NCBI GenBank assembly: GCA_946811695.1
Contig: OX328130.1
Coordinates: forward strand, 76,281,599-76,345,598
Reading direction: 5' to 3'
Source: Gonocerus acuteangulatus
Lineage: Eukaryota; Arthropoda; Insecta; Hemiptera; Coreidae
Length of the DNA stretch: 64,000 nucleotides
In this document: in pieces, positions 36,882 through 47,754 of the stretch
Layout of the letters: the number at the start of each line of letters is the position of its first letter
Numbering within the stretch: the stretch's first letter is position 1
Notes under the pieces: model-generated
Told to the model about the DNA's origin: nothing
The model's database searches: none
What the model saw: only the letters and a program-made list of their open reading frames with translations
Made by a program: the position numbers and the translations under genes

Positions 36882-36990
36882 AATTTGAACCACCGTTATT
36901 TTCTTTATCTACAGGTTCAGAACCGCGCTAAAAGACCCAAATCCCTCAATAAGTAAAGACAATATTAGCGAATGACCCGTTCATTTCGAG
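36541..36990 (+). mobile_element. Family B, internally shortened copy
   Basis: Starts GCCGACTCGCAGGAACTG, then has TTCTCCGATTGACATCGCC, GTTAACGAACTTGACC, a (TA)n core (36820-36870) and AATTTGAACCACCGTTATTT. The same order is seen in the copy at 50988-52330, with the middle missing. Confidence 0.68.
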
Positions 36991-37460
36991 AGATCCAGAT
37001 ATTGGTTTGAATAGCTCTTTGGAAGAGAATGCGACCTCTATGATTTACTCCTCTGATTTCTATCTCTGATTGACTGCTGAAGAATGACTCGTTCGCTACG
37101 GTTCGCGAATGCCTCGTTCACATGAGGTAGATATTCTCCTTTCACTGTTATTACTGTTTGATAAAGCCGTGACTTATTGCCGACACTTCTTGATGGACTT
37201 GTCAAATCGGGGAGTTCTTCATTCAAAAACTCTTCAACACTCATGTCATTTTATCCTCCATTCAAAAGTCCATCCAATGCTTTCCAAACAATGTTACAAT
37301 CCTCCAATCATCTCCAATGTTCATTAATATGGAACGGATGCTCATGAAAACTAAAATTCTTATTATAAGATAGTGACCCTATTTTTCCAATATATTCGTC
37401 TGTGGTCAAATTGACCTTCTGCCACAGACGAATATATCGAGAAAATTCTTATAAATCGAA
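36991..37460. other. Unassigned, contains a 16-bp-arm hairpin
   Basis: No gene recognised. A strong hairpin lies at 37390-37437 (see that entry). Confidence 0.4.
37390..37437. repeat. Perfect inverted repeat, 16-bp arms
   Basis: ATATATTCGTCTGTGG and CCACAGACGAATATAT are separated by 16 nt. No T-run or flanking gene suggests a terminator. It may be the end pair of a small element. Confidence 0.8.
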
Positions 37461-38150
37461 CTAGATAGATAGATAGATAGATATGTTTATTGCTTTTAAT
37501 ACAAAAGTATTTATAGCAAGGGTTGACCCTTATAATAATAATAAAAAAAAAAGTATATACAATTCATAATTCCTTACAATATACAAGGTGAAATACCAAT
37601 ATATACAACTAAAGTATTCTAAATAATTCTTTATACTAGCTCCTCAACTAAATTAAATATTTATAAAACAGAAACTTGAATCAAAATATGTCTGTAAGTA
37701 AAAAATAACCAAAAGAAAAAAAACTATATAAAAGTGATACATACATGTATAATTTCAGGTCAAAAAAGAAAAAAATATCTTATGATTACAAAATTAAAGG
37801 TAAACCTATATTGACAATAATCTCCTGAGCTGCAAACTTTTGTCTATAAATGTTAATAAATTATTTAGTTCTTCCTTTTCTGGAGTAAGAAGACTTATTA
37901 GTTGGTCTTGTACATCTCCTCTGCAAACCATCGGGATGCATTTTAATCTAAGACACTGGAGGATTGGGCAGTTGAGTAACAGATGTAATACTGTATTGGT
38001 ATCAGCTTTACATAACGGGCATGGCTCAGATGCTATGAAAGTATGATTATAGTGGTTATAAAATAATTTTGTATGGTGATGTCCAGCTAAATGAATCTGA
38101 GTTATCAAGCGGAGAGACTTTATTTTGAGGTTTGTGTTCAAGCAGGGGCC
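37461..38150 (-). pseudogene. LINE 3' end: Cys/His-rich ORF2 C-terminus and 3'UTR
   Basis: Minus-strand frame 38141-37806 reads LRLITQIHLAGHHHTKLF and then CPLCKADTNTVLHLLLNC, a CxxC...H...C cluster. This matches the zinc-knuckle-like segment near the end of ORF2 in several non-LTR clades. The ORF ends with a basic/leucine tail at 37806. About 330 bp of AT-rich 3'UTR follow, and the element ends in short tandem ATCT units at 37465-37485, as LINEs with microsatellite tails do. It is distinct from the RLRIGH..LTHSYLM family. 5'-truncated. Confidence 0.72.
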
Positions 38151-38379
38151 GAAAAGATTAAAAGGACACAGGAGTCTGTAGATTTGGCTGAATGAACTAT
38201 TTAAAATGTTTTTTATTTAACTATGTATAATGAAATATGTAAAAAAAAAATGTAAAAATATGTAGAAAAATACCAAAAACACTATAAAATATTCAAAAGG
38301 GTTTCGTCCAATGTCCCTTACGAGCTAAGAAATAAAATAAAATCCATGAATTCTAATCCGAGGTCTGTTTTGCGCGCAA

Positions 38380-38540
38380 AAATAAGGTAATTTCAAGGAC
38401 AAATATGTTTATTTTGCAAGAAAGGAATCTGCAGTCAAAATTCTTTTTGTTGTGAAATAGATTGATTTTGTGCCGATGTGCTAAAACAGACTCCGGATTC
38501 GAGTTCAGCGACCCCCAAAACCTCGGAAGCTCCTATTTAT
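38380..38540 (+). repeat. Dispersed repeat shared with 57717-57830
   Basis: ATCTGCAGTCAAAATTCTTT and GTGCCGATGTGCTAAAACAG recur near 57725-57800. Class unknown. Confidence 0.6.
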
Positions 38541-38559
38541 TTCTTCTTAAACGATTTTG

Positions 38560-39800
38560 ATAAGAAATGTTATAAACCCGACGTAAAAACAGTGACGACA
38601 TCTGACTTAAACAAAACCATACAGACTAACACACTGTATGAATGGGAAGAAAAGTGGCTGAAGAGTGAATGTAAGTTAAGAACACGACCAAAGCCTGGGT
38701 AAGAGAATCATTCACTCGACAAGACCAAGTAATTTTATGCAGACTCCGTATAGGCCACACCCGACTCATACTTACTGGAGAGAAAGGAAAGACCAATGTG
38801 TAGACTATGCAACAGAACATTAACTGTAAAACATATCCTGACGGACTGTAGAGAACGCAGCAACTTAACCATTCCTCATGACTTACTGACAGAAGGTAGT
38901 CCGTACATTCAAACACTTCTAACATATTTAAAATATACACACATTCACTCGAAAGTATAACTACATGACTTACTGACAGAAGGTAGTCCGTACATTCAAA
39001 CACTTCTAACATATTTAAAATATACACACATTCACTCGAAAGTATAACTACATGACTTACTGACAGAAGGTAGTCCGTACATTCAAACACTTCTAACACA
39101 TTTAAAATATACACACATTCACTCGAAAGTATAACTACATGACTTACTGACAGAAGGTAGTCCGTACATTCAAACACTTCTAACATATTTAAAATATACA
39201 CACATTCACTCGAAAGTATAACTACATGACTTACTGACAGAAGGTAGTCCGTACATTCAAACACTTCTAACATATTTAAAATATACACACATTCACTCGA
39301 AAGAGTAACTACATGACTTACTGACAGAAGGTACTCCGTACATTCAAACACTTCTAACACATTTAAAATATACACACATTCACTCGAAAGTATAACTATA
39401 TGACTTACTGACAGAAGGTAGTCCGTACATTCAAACACTTCTAACACATTTAAAATATACACACATTCACTCGAAAGTATAACTACATGACTTACTGACA
39501 GAAGGTAGTCCGTACATTCAAACACTTCTAACATATTTAAAATATACACACATTCACTCGAAAGTATAACTATATGTCATTTTTAATGGAAACATTTTAT
39601 TCTTTATTATTTTATTGTATATAATATTTTTTTAATTTTATTTATTTTTTTCTTAATACTTTTTGTTACCTTCGTTTATTTTATAACCGACTGACTATCA
39701 CTTGACTACCAAATGACTGACTTTGATTCTGCCGTTCTAATGAGGTCGTCGCCCTTGTTGCGAAACTCAACAACAATGAATTGATAAATAAATAAAATAT
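38560..39800 (+). pseudogene. Jockey-type LINE ORF2 3' part, 87-bp array and 3'UTR
   Basis: Plus strand reads NTLYEWEEKWLKSECKLR, then in shifted frames VILCRLRIGHTRLI, CRLCNRTLTVKHILTDCRE and LTIPHDLLTEGSPYIQTLLT. This is the same C-terminal segment as at 29030-29580. The coding end is expanded as an 87-bp tandem array. The 3' part (CTGCCGTTCTAATGAGGTCG, then AATAAATAAAATA near 39780-39800) looks like the LINE 3'UTR and tail. Frameshifts near 38695 and 38760 inactivate it. Confidence 0.8.
38878..39575 (+). repeat. 87-bp tandem repeat, 8 units, from LINE coding end
   Basis: The unit is CATGACTTACTGACAGAAGG plus TAGTCCGTACATTCAAACAC plus a T/A-rich remainder ending CACTCGAAAGTATAACTA. The unit is 29 codons, so the opposite strand stays open for 307 codons; that frame is a by-product. 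Units differ by a few point changes (CATATTT/CACATTT, GTATAAC/GAGTAAC). Confidence 0.93.
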
Positions 39801-40440
39801 GAAATTTCCATCTATACATTATTTATTGATCCTCAACCTCAGCCAAATATATTGATGAACTAATTACAATTCCTCATTTTAAACGTTTCGGCCTCAGGGC
39901 CATCCTCATTAACTAGAAGAAAAATAAATTACATGTATTTAAATTACATTAATAAAATTTACCCCCTTTTTATCCCTACAATGTAAAAATGTTTTTAAAA
40001 CTATCTTTAACTTATATTACCTTCCTTTCTTAATCCACATATATTCACCCTATTTTCACAAAGGCTTGTCATCACTTTAAATCTTTGTGGATAATTCCTA
40101 ACATGTCAATAAAATATGAAATGTGACCATCAAATGCTCTTAAACCTGACGTGCTGGGGTAAAACGGACTCGGATTCAGCTTGTCGAAATACATAAGAAT
40201 ATATGTATGGTGTCTTCGGAAAATACCAATTTTTTTTGTATGTTCTTGAATTATTTATATAGGTTATTGTAAGCAATTTATTTAGGAATGCAGTGGACGC
40301 AACCCTTCTTCTGAGGAATATGCTTAGTTAAGCAGCTCTTGCGTGACGGATTTTTTATGTTCTATAGGTGAAAAAATATCGCCATTATTCATATCGTGTG
40401 GATTATTTCGTCTATTTCATCACATGCATTCCCTAAGTAA
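39801..40440. other. AT-rich, with a degenerate ribozyme-like motif and family A end
   Basis: At 39883-39911 ACGTTTCGGCCTCAGGGCCA.. resembles the Penelope-end motif but has a changed core base. 40300-40360 is a family A end, inverted. Otherwise unassigned. Confidence 0.4.
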
Positions 40441-40900
40441 GGCTGCGCCTACATTGGGCCCGTATTTCCTCCGATCCGATCCGATTTCGTTTGACCGACA
40501 AAGGCCGACGTGAGTGCCTACATTGGTAATGACCTCGTATTGATTTGAAAATAGGTGATTAATTTAAGAAATACCACCTAATAAGCATAGAAACCTTGGA
40601 TTAGGTTGAATGTTGGAGGTAACAGAAGCATAAGTTGAGAGGCCAATCAATCTTCTGGAAGTATATCAGTCCCGAAAAAAAACCTAATCTTAGTGTAACG
40701 TAATTTTTAACTGTAAAACTAAGATAAGAGAAGCATTAGTATTCATATTTTAAAATTATTTATAAGAACGGTAGCCAGAAGGTTATGAACATTAGAAGGA
40801 AAAATGTGAATTGAAAAAGTTGTTTAAATTTTTTCACCATTTGGTGGTAAAACTATATCTTTTTCCCTAAACTCTTGTGTTCTAAATTTTATTAGCTTTC

Positions 40901-40937
<37 letters not shown>

Positions 40938-41184
40938 CATTGAAATCGGTTAAGACTTAGAACCTGTAGACCTTTTTGAAACACAATATGTGGGTTGGCG
41001 CCATTTTGCTTCGTCGTTCCGATATCGGCCTAGAAACAAACAAGTTTGAACGGCCGAGAATCGTTAGTCATCGGATCTGGTCGGATCGGGACCAATGTAG
41101 GCCCCTCCATTGAGATGCATGCGTTTGTTTTTCTTAGGATCGTAGGTGGATATCGGAACGGATCGGGTCCAATGTAGGTGCCTC
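40441..41184 (+). mobile_element. Family C, copy 3 (uninterrupted)
   Basis: Left GGCTGCGCCTACATTGGGCC, right GGGTCCAATGTAGGTGCC. It has the shared interior (AGAAGCATTAGTATTCATAT, A-run 40905-40935) and is uninterrupted where copy 2 holds a Helitron. Confidence 0.72.
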
Positions 41185-41223
41185 CTAAGCCTTTTTCTGC
41201 TTAGTCTCTTTTGTATAGGTCAG

Positions 41224-41225
<2 letters not shown>

Positions 41226-41290
<65 letters not shown>
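41226..41290. repeat. (TA)n microsatellite
   Basis: TA dinucleotides, uninterrupted. Confidence 0.95.
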
Positions 41291-41292
<2 letters not shown>

Positions 41293-41800
41293 GGACAGAT
41301 ACAAGACTACAAGTGGAATGTTTCTTTGAAGAGAGTCCCGCTAAAGACTTGCTGAGCTGGTAATTGTCTGGTCTTGGGGTTTTTTGGTTCCAGCATCAGG
41401 TCAACACGCACGGGATAGGAATTCGGAGAGGCAGAAAATAATTGTAGAAGATTGGCCCCTGAAGAGTTACAATTTACTCTAGACCTAGTTCATGCTGTCG
41501 AAGATCCGTTTCTATATACCTGAATCATAGTTTCGGCGTGTGTTCTGTTATATTTATGGTGGGTTGGACAAGATGCTTCAATTTACTTATACACATTCAT
41601 GTTTCTGAAAGAGGAGGAGAAAGGTAATTCTCTAAGACTCATCCTTCTTAGAAATTTCAACGATTGGTTAAAAACATTGCACGCAAATAACATAAAAAAA
41701 AAAAAAAAAAATATTTCGTTTAGAGCCTTCTGCTAAAATTCAGGAATATAAATATGCTTTAACTCCACCTGACAAACCGATGTAATCTACTGTATAACAT
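41291..41800. other. Unassigned stretch
   Basis: No gene or repeat recognised apart from an A-run at 41693-41710. Confidence 0.35.
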
Positions 41801-42045
41801 ATAGTCTTCTTTCTCGTACATGGCCACCGCGCATGCACGAACGCCAGCGGACATATTTTTGTGACACTTTTTTGTAACGATTAGGTCCAGTCGACAAAGC
41901 TATGTAGGTACTCTATAACATACAGTCTTCTTTTTCGTACATGGCTACTGCTCATGCGCAACGCCACTGCGAATGCGCGAACACCAGCAAACATTTTTTT
42001 CGTGACACATACAGTCTTCTTTTTCGTACATGGCCAGCGCGCATG
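41801..42045 (+). repeat. Three partial direct repeats before the Tigger fragment
   Basis: ACAGTCTTCTTTCTCGTACA, and the same with T for C, recurs at about 41803, 41926 and 42009. It is followed by ATGGCC.C.GCGCATGC and, twice, CGAAC.CCAGC..ACAT. This suggests local duplication in the 5' part of the element. Confidence 0.6.
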
Positions 42046-42547
42046 TTTTATGAACATTAACGTCAATACTTCAAGAATATGTTGGCAAGCTAACAAAAAA
42101 GCATGGATGACAACGCCTATAATGAGTGAATGGCTAAAAACATTCGATCAGAGAATGCGACATCGAAAACGCCGTGTAATTTTGTTTATGGACAACGCGA
42201 CAGGCCACCCACAGATGTGTCTTATAAATGTTAAAATTCGGGTTTTTTTTTTCCACCGAATATGACATTTTGCTGCATGCCTCTCGATCTCGGCATTATT
42301 AAAAAATTCAAAACACATTACAGAAAACGATTTCTTCCGGAAGCCATTACGAAAATGGACTCAAGCGATTATGTTACTAATGTACTGGACGCGGTATTGT
42401 AGATAATGCCAGCTGTAAAAGAAATAAAAAACTGTTGTGCACTGTTTTTTAAAAGGTGGATCTCATTAACCTCCCAATAAAGGACACCTACCAATAACGG
42501 GCATTTTTTACGGACCCAATGTTGTCCGCTATTAAGAGGTTTCACTG
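42046..42547 (+). pseudogene. Tigger/pogo-type transposase fragment and right TIR
   Basis: Reads NKKAWMTTPIMSEWLKTFDQ, then RRVILFMDNATGHP, then after a frame change FFPPNMTF..MPLDLGIIK and HYRKRF. This is the DDE_1 core of pogo/Tigger transposases: an MDNA second acidic motif, FLPPNTTS and QPLDxGIIK. The first catalytic Asp region is missing. Downstream, GCGGACAACATTGGGTCCGT-type sequence (inverted) runs to CACTG at 42543-42547 followed by TA, matching a CAGTGAAACCTCTTAATAGC end. Frameshifts and stops make it a pseudogene. Confidence 0.8.
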
Positions 42548-42589
42548 TACTTCCTTAAGTCCGAACGCAAACAAATATTATATATCTTA

Positions 42590-42968
42590 GATTAGATGAA
42601 TATCAAACGCCTGGAACAAGTTTCGACTGAATTAATCGTTTCTGAATACCCAAACTGAAAATTAGTTTGGTAAAGTAGTTGAATTAGTTCTTCTCGTAAA
42701 CCGTTACAGATATCGATTTAAAAATATTATCATTCGTTTTTCCTATGTTAAGTACCCTAAAAAACAAGTACCTACTTGCAAGCATAAGAAAAAGTGTTAA
42801 GACTTTTTTCGCACGATTTTCGTTCCAAAAGCCATGTTCGGGAGACAGACTTTGCTGATTAACGAACTTGACCTTTCAAATTAGACGAAATATATTATAA
42901 TTAAAGAATTAGACGAAAGTACCAAATGTCATAAAAATCGGACCATTTTTAGGGCAGATACAGAGAAA

Positions 42969-43030
<62 letters not shown>
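42590..43030 (+). mobile_element. Family B fragment with (TA)n core
   Basis: CTTTGCTGATTAACGAACTT, AATTAGACGAAA and ATAAAAATCGGACCATTTTT precede (TA)n at 42975-43028. Order as in other family B copies. Confidence 0.6.
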
Positions 43031-43036
<6 letters not shown>

Positions 43037-43039
43037 ATT

Positions 43040-43252
43040 AAAAAAAAATCAGTCCCGTAACAGGCAACGAGGGCCCTGAGGGGCAGATACTATAGAGGTA
43101 TCTGATTCATGACCATACGTCACACTAGGGAGATAGTGTGGTCAGTACTATGCTCCGGCCGCCTGATTTTCCCCTTGGCCGCATCGACTGCTGGAGTCGT
43201 TAGCACCCAAGGTACCCATTATTAAATAAATTAAAGGCTGGGTTGGCCTAGG
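43040..43252 (-). mobile_element. SINE-V-like element, copy 1, 5'-truncated
   Basis: Minus strand has CTAGGCCAACCCAGCCTTTA, GGGTACCTTGGGTGCTA and AGTACTGACCACACTATCTC, ending CGGGACTGATTTTTTTT. It matches the body of the tRNA-headed element at 56650-56937 without its head. It sits between two (TA)n tracts. Confidence 0.7.
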
Positions 43253-43253
<1 letters not shown>

Positions 43254-43293
<40 letters not shown>

Positions 43294-43545
43294 CATTCAA
43301 ATTATTACAATTACAAGCACCATTATTTTCGTGACCTACGGATTCAGAAGCGTAAAATAATGTACCTAGTCGGCATTTTTGGAGCGCGCCATGATGTCAA
43401 ACTCATAAGCATGCTGCCAGCCTTAGGGGGAGGGAGGAAACGCGCTAAAAACTCAACCTGCAACAGGTGGGCTTCAAACCCGCATCTCCTTATTTAGGAA
43501 TTGGTTACACTATCCACCCTGTTACGAGGACCACCCTAATAATAT
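43254..43545 (+). mobile_element. Family B end segment after (TA)n
   Basis: (TA)n at 43256-43288, then GATTCAGAAGCG, GCCATGATGTCAAAC and GGGGGAGGGAGGAAACGCGC. Related to the end segments at 52200-52340 and 29707-29890. Confidence 0.55.
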
Positions 43546-43603
43546 AGTAATATATTGAACAATCAATAGTTCAGAAGTTATAAACATCTCGAACTTCGGA
43601 TTA

Positions 43604-44160
43604 TCTATATATATAAAAATCATGTGTCTGTCTGTTTGTCCGTAAGTCTGTTTGTCCGTAAGTCTGTTTGTTCCTTATACAAATCTACGCCGTTTGACCG
43701 AGTTTGACCAAACTTGGCACACGGGAAGGTCTTGATGCGGGCAATCTCCTAGACTAGGTCAAAATAGTCCAATTTCAAAATTTGGTCAAAACGTCAAAGG
43801 TTTTGTTCAAGAAAAATTGGCTAAACTGAACCATTCAGATTCTGACGGTCATTTTGAATCGACAGCCATTTTGAATAATGTCTCAAATTTATTTGTTGAT
43901 GTTCCTGATAATTAGAATAACTCGAACTCATTGATGACTTTACATCATTATATAATCATGTAATGCAGTTTATTTCAATTTTATATCAACAGTCACTGTC
44001 TAACTATGGAGCGCTGGCCTTTCTTTGATAAGAACTATCTTACTCGCAGGCTGTAGTGCTGGCCTCTGTTGGCCGAAACTGGGTATACAGGTAGATCTTG
44101 ATACGGGGAGAGTCATACGCAGAAAGTAGGTGTAGAATGGTACACTGGGTATATAGCTAG
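43604..44160 (+). mobile_element. Non-autonomous Helitron, copy 3
   Basis: 5' TCTATATATATAAAAATCAT, 3' ATAGCTAG, between A (43603) and T (44161). Same family as 28425-28973 (TACGCCGTTTGACCGAGTTT, AGAAAGTAGGTGTAGAATGG). The 3' hairpin is degenerate. Confidence 0.78.
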
Positions 44161-44515
44161 TATATAATAATATACTAATAATAATATTTTTTATTGCTCA
44201 AGTTTTACAACTTATATGCAATGGTTGCAGCCTTATGACATTATGACAAAAAAATAATTTTCACAAAACAAAAATGTTTTTATATCTTTTATGTGTAATA
44301 ATGAATAATAATAAAATGAATTTTGATTGCGATAAATAATAATAAAATGAGCTTCTACTAAATTAAGCTAAATAAATACATAGGTACATCTTAAGATGAG
44401 TGTTATTTCACACTCAATAACTTAACTTAGAATAACAAAAATAAATGAAATAATAAAACAAATATGATCAATTTACAGATTTTTTTTTTATCTGATAATA
44501 ATAATAAGTAAAGAT
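44161..44515. other. AT-rich, possible LINE 3' tail
   Basis: Short AAT/TAA repeats and TTATTGCTCAAGTTTTACAA may be an inverted LINE 3' end. Not classifiable by eye. Confidence 0.3.
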
Positions 44516-44760
44516 GGAATGGTTGGGATTCGGCTAAAGAAACCTTAATACGATTTTTGTTAAAAAAAAATCTATTTTGGACGTTTCGGCTACTCATTGG
44601 TAGCCTTCGTCAGCTAAAATGACAAGAAAAACAGAAATGAATACAGAAAACAGTTTATAATTGAGATAAGTAACAGAACTATAAATACACTTAACTTATT
44701 ATAAAAGAACAATTTGGTCTTAAATTCTTAGAATGAGTAGAATGAAAATCAAAAGAAACA
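44516..44760 (-). mobile_element. Penelope-like element terminal fragment
   Basis: Shares AAGATGGAATGGTTGGGATT, CGGCTAAAGAAACC, the A-run and the hammerhead-like motif with the copies at 46960 and 51120. Confidence 0.65.
44579..44613 (-). ncRNA. Hammerhead ribozyme-like motif, copy 1
   Basis: Minus strand: CTGACGA, A, GGCTAC-CAATGA-GTAGCC, GAAACGTC. These are the two conserved hammerhead core strands (CUGANGA and GAAA) around a 6-bp helix II. The following ACGUC could give a 4-bp palindromic helix III in a dimer with cleavage after GUC. ATTTTAG upstream and CAAAAT downstream could pair as helix I. There is one extra A before helix II compared with the minimal core. Known Penelope-like elements carry such dimer-type hammerheads. 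Activity is inferred only. Confidence 0.55.
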
Positions 44761-44784
44761 TAACAAAAAAAAAATAAAAAAGGC

Positions 44785-44794
<10 letters not shown>

Positions 44795-44838
<44 letters not shown>
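44795..44838. repeat. (TA)n microsatellite
   Basis: TA dinucleotides. Confidence 0.95.
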
Positions 44839-44841
<3 letters not shown>

Positions 44842-44879
44842 TCAATATAATAGCATTTTTTTTTTTTTTTTTCACATTG

Positions 44880-45556
44880 CGGCTGTTCTTGTCTCGTCAT
44901 TAAGTAACTGTGAGTAAGTCGAGAATGACCAATCCTTAAGCGGGTCAAAACCACTTCTTCTCTTCGGTTTACACGGGAACTGGATGGACATTCTTTTACT
45001 GTTTGTTTGATAGCACGGAGTTTATTTTCTGTTAGTTGTGTCCACGAATTTTGTCAGAATGATGTTATAATGTCTCTTGTTCTGTTTGTCCAGTCTTGGT
45101 GGGTTAGTCTTGTTATTTCTACGTTTGTTTGTTCAGTGGCTGTTTTTGCATGAGTGTGGGCCAACGAACTTTTGCCTAAGTCTTGGTGACCTGGTAGCCA
45201 GTGGATGGTAACGTGTCTGTTTAGTGTGTGAGCCCGAAATAGTACTCGTTGTAATAGTGGATGATGTGTGTAGCTGTCACTTAGTGCTTCAAGTGAGTCC
45301 CTGTAAAGCACGATATCCCTTGTATCTGTAACAGGTGTATTTTCCAGGCCAATAAGGATGCCATAGAGCTCAGCTGTAAAGATACTCGCCTGATTGTTGA
45401 TTCTTTTTAGCACTTTCCTCCGAAGGAAAGTAGCTATTGAGGTTGGACTCATGACGGAATTTTTGAAAAATTTCTTCAAATCTTTATCGATCCTACCTAG
45501 TAGACACCGAAAATGACCCCCGTTAAAATTTATATATATCTATATATATATATATA

Positions 45557-45619
<63 letters not shown>

Positions 45620-46800
45620 CTGTTAACACGATAGCGGCCAGAGTTTTTGTTTTTTCGTCACGAAACTTGGTATATAGCATTCAATTAGCAAACGATTGAA
45701 CGAGTTCGTTAACCACCAAAGTCGGTCCACCGGAAGGGGGGGTTTACCCCGAACCCAAAACACTTATTTGACTATGTCAGCCGTAATATTAGTTATATTT
45801 CAACGAAACTTGGTATTCGTAGTGTTAATATAGAGAGAAAAGTGAGATATAAAAATGAACTAAATCGGTTCATTAGAAGGGGGGTTTACTCCGGACCCAC
45901 AATACCAATTCGCCACTACCAGCCGTGATTTTTGGTATATTTTGACGAAACTCGGTATTCGTAGTGCTAATCCACAGGTAAATATGTGTTGTAAAAATAA
46001 ACGAAATCGGTTCATTAGAAGGGGGGGTTTACTCCGGACCCACAATACCAATTCGCCACTACCAGCCGTGATTTTTGGTATATTTCGACGAAACTCGGTA
46101 TTCGTAGTGGTAATCTACAGGTAAATATGTGTTGTAAAAAGAAACTAAATCGGTTCATTAGAAGGGGGGGTTTACTCCGGATCCAAATTCCTAATATACT
46201 CATACCGGTCGTAATTTCTGCTGTATTGTAACGAAACGCTGTATACGTCGTGGGTAACTCATGAGAAAGAAGTGTTGTAAAAATGAGCTGAATCGGTCAA
46301 TCGGAAAGCTGGGGTTTAATTTGTAATATATTTGAATAGAAAAGCCGGCAGACGTAGGTTCACAAAGCCACCGCAAGGAGCACTTTCTACCACTAGAGTG
46401 ACTGTATCCTGTTCCTGCGTTAGATCAAAATACGATAATATGAGGATTTTTGTATTTATTACGTAGTGTAGTAGGTACCATGTGTAAACATAACTCTGAA
46501 TGCAAATTAATAATTGATCAGTTACTCATTACAAAATGAGAACTATTCACGTTTTTATTTTATTTATGTAGGATATTTTAAGCAAATTGTTCTGGAAAGC
46601 AGTCTACACTACCCAAATTCTGAGGAAAGTGCTTAGTTATGCAGCTCCTGCGTGACGGACTTTTGTTATTACTTGCCCTTCTATTACAGCTGCTGCTCCT
46701 ACACCATTATCTGTTTTGGAACCTTCAGTGAAGATAGAGAGTTTTTCTAAATTAATTGACTGAAGAGTGTCGTAATGTTTATTATATATCAATTTTGATA
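44880..46800 (-). pseudogene. Jockey-type LINE RNase H and C-terminus, split by family A
   Basis: From about 46760 down the minus strand reads EGSKTDNGVGAAAVIEGQVI (first RNase H motif). After the family A insertion it continues INNQASIFTAELYGILIGLE, DIVLYRDSLEALSDS and VTIHWLPGHQDLGKSSLA (remaining RNase H motifs). Then come a stop, WTQLTENKLRAIKQTV, and VVLTRLRIGHSRLTHSYLM ending at a poly-T run near 44870. Removing the insertion gives one continuous reading across the junction. First-motif TEGS replaces TDGS and a late stop is present, so the copy is inactive. RNase H normally degrades the RNA template strand during retrotransposition. Confidence 0.87.
45414..46668 (-). mobile_element. Family A, copy 2, inserted in LINE RNase H
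   Basis: Minus strand begins AAAAGTCCGTCACGCAGGAG and ends GGAGGAAAGTGCTAAAA. It has the ~145-bp subunits (45700-46300) and a (TA)n core (45532-45615). It interrupts the LINE frame between GQVIT and INNQAS. Confidence 0.8.
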
Positions 46801-46960
46801 ACGGATTATTTTTTTTTTGTACATTGGTAAATCAGTATTGATTTCCAACGCATTTCAGTATTGATTTCCAACACGTTATTTTTTTAACAAAAATCATATT
46901 GAGGTTTCTTTAGCCGAATCCCTACCATTCCATATTTACTTATCACCTCGACGGCTAACT
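46801..46960. mobile_element. Penelope-like terminal segment, inverted arm
   Basis: 46882-46945 (TTTCTTTAGCCGAATCCC..) is the reverse complement of 46972-47030. The segment CACCTCGACGGCTAACTATC recurs at 47805 and, inverted, at 51122. Confidence 0.6.
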
Positions 46961-47045
46961 ATCTAATCATTAAGTAAAGATGGAATGGTTGAGATTCGGC
47001 TAAATAAACCTCAATATGATTTTGTTTTAAAAAAATCTATATTTC

Positions 47046-47080
47046 GGACGTTTCGGCTACTCATTGGTAGCCTTCGTCAG
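47046..47080 (-). ncRNA. Hammerhead ribozyme-like motif, copy 2
   Basis: Same core as copy 1: CTGACGA, helix II GGCTAC/GTAGCC, GAAACGTCC. The possible helix I pair becomes ATTTT with GAAAT (one G-U), so pairing is kept despite a base change. See copy 1 for the caveats. Confidence 0.55.
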
Positions 47081-47583
47081 CTAAAATGACAAAAAAAGAA
47101 ATTAATACAGAAACAAAAAAAAGTTTATAATTGTGATAGGTAACAGAACTATAAATACAATTAACTTATAAAAGAACATATCATCTTAAATTCTTAGAAT
47201 GAAAAAGTGAATAGGTACAATAATTGATTTTAATAGTAATTAGTAACATTAATTGATTTTACAAAGAAATAAGAAACTACATACCAATGACAAATATAGT
47301 AGCTAGTAGTAACATTAATTAATTTTACAAAGAAATAAGATACTACATACCAATGGAAATACCGAGCGGCAGAGGAAGACCAAGGTTGACAATTAAGTAA
47401 CCATTGTGAAAGTGTCTAAGGAAAAAGGAATCTACTGGGGTATATGTAACTGGAAACAGCAAGAGGTGGGGGAAACGGGCGGTAGGATCAAACAGATGTT
47501 TATGACATTTTATGACAGGAAAGGAGAAAAGGTGTTAATGGAAGGATACCCAAGGGGCATGGGAAAATCTAGGTAGGTGGTCG

Positions 47584-47751
47584 GGCGAGTTTTTGGAAAA
47601 TATTAGCGTACATAGGAGAAATGCCTTGTTGGTCAGTTTTGTAGTTTATATTGTTTTTGTTTAAGTTTATGTGTACACATTCAGAGATCTGTAGTCTTTT
47701 TTTGTTTCGTTGTGTAGAAAGAATTTTCGTGTCGTCGAAGTTAAAAGTGTG
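47584..47751 (-). pseudogene. Penelope-like polyprotein C-terminus (GIY-YIG end region)
   Basis: Minus strand reads FNFDDTKILSTQRNKKRLQI, then SECVHINLNKNNINYKTDQQ and GISPMYANIF. The pattern hxFD..KIL...N..KRL..E..HI....N.IN...D..G is the conserved segment after the GIY-YIG endonuclease of Penelope-like retroelements. Neither the reverse transcriptase nor the GIY-YIG motif itself is found next to it. This supports assigning the neighbouring hammerhead-like repeats to a Penelope-like element. Confidence 0.72.
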
Positions 47752-47754
47752 TTT

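Noticed and set aside
37390..37437. Transcription terminator
   Set aside because: It is a strong hairpin, but there is no adjacent gene end or T-run, and the genome is eukaryotic.
38626..39549. 307-codon minus-strand open frame as a repeat protein
   Set aside because: It is the antisense of an 87-bp array derived from LINE coding sequence. It stays open only because 87 is a multiple of 3.
39883..39911. Fourth hammerhead ribozyme
   Set aside because: The helix II and GAAAC parts fit, but the first core strand reads AATGAGGA, with the invariant C replaced and no pairing for helix I.
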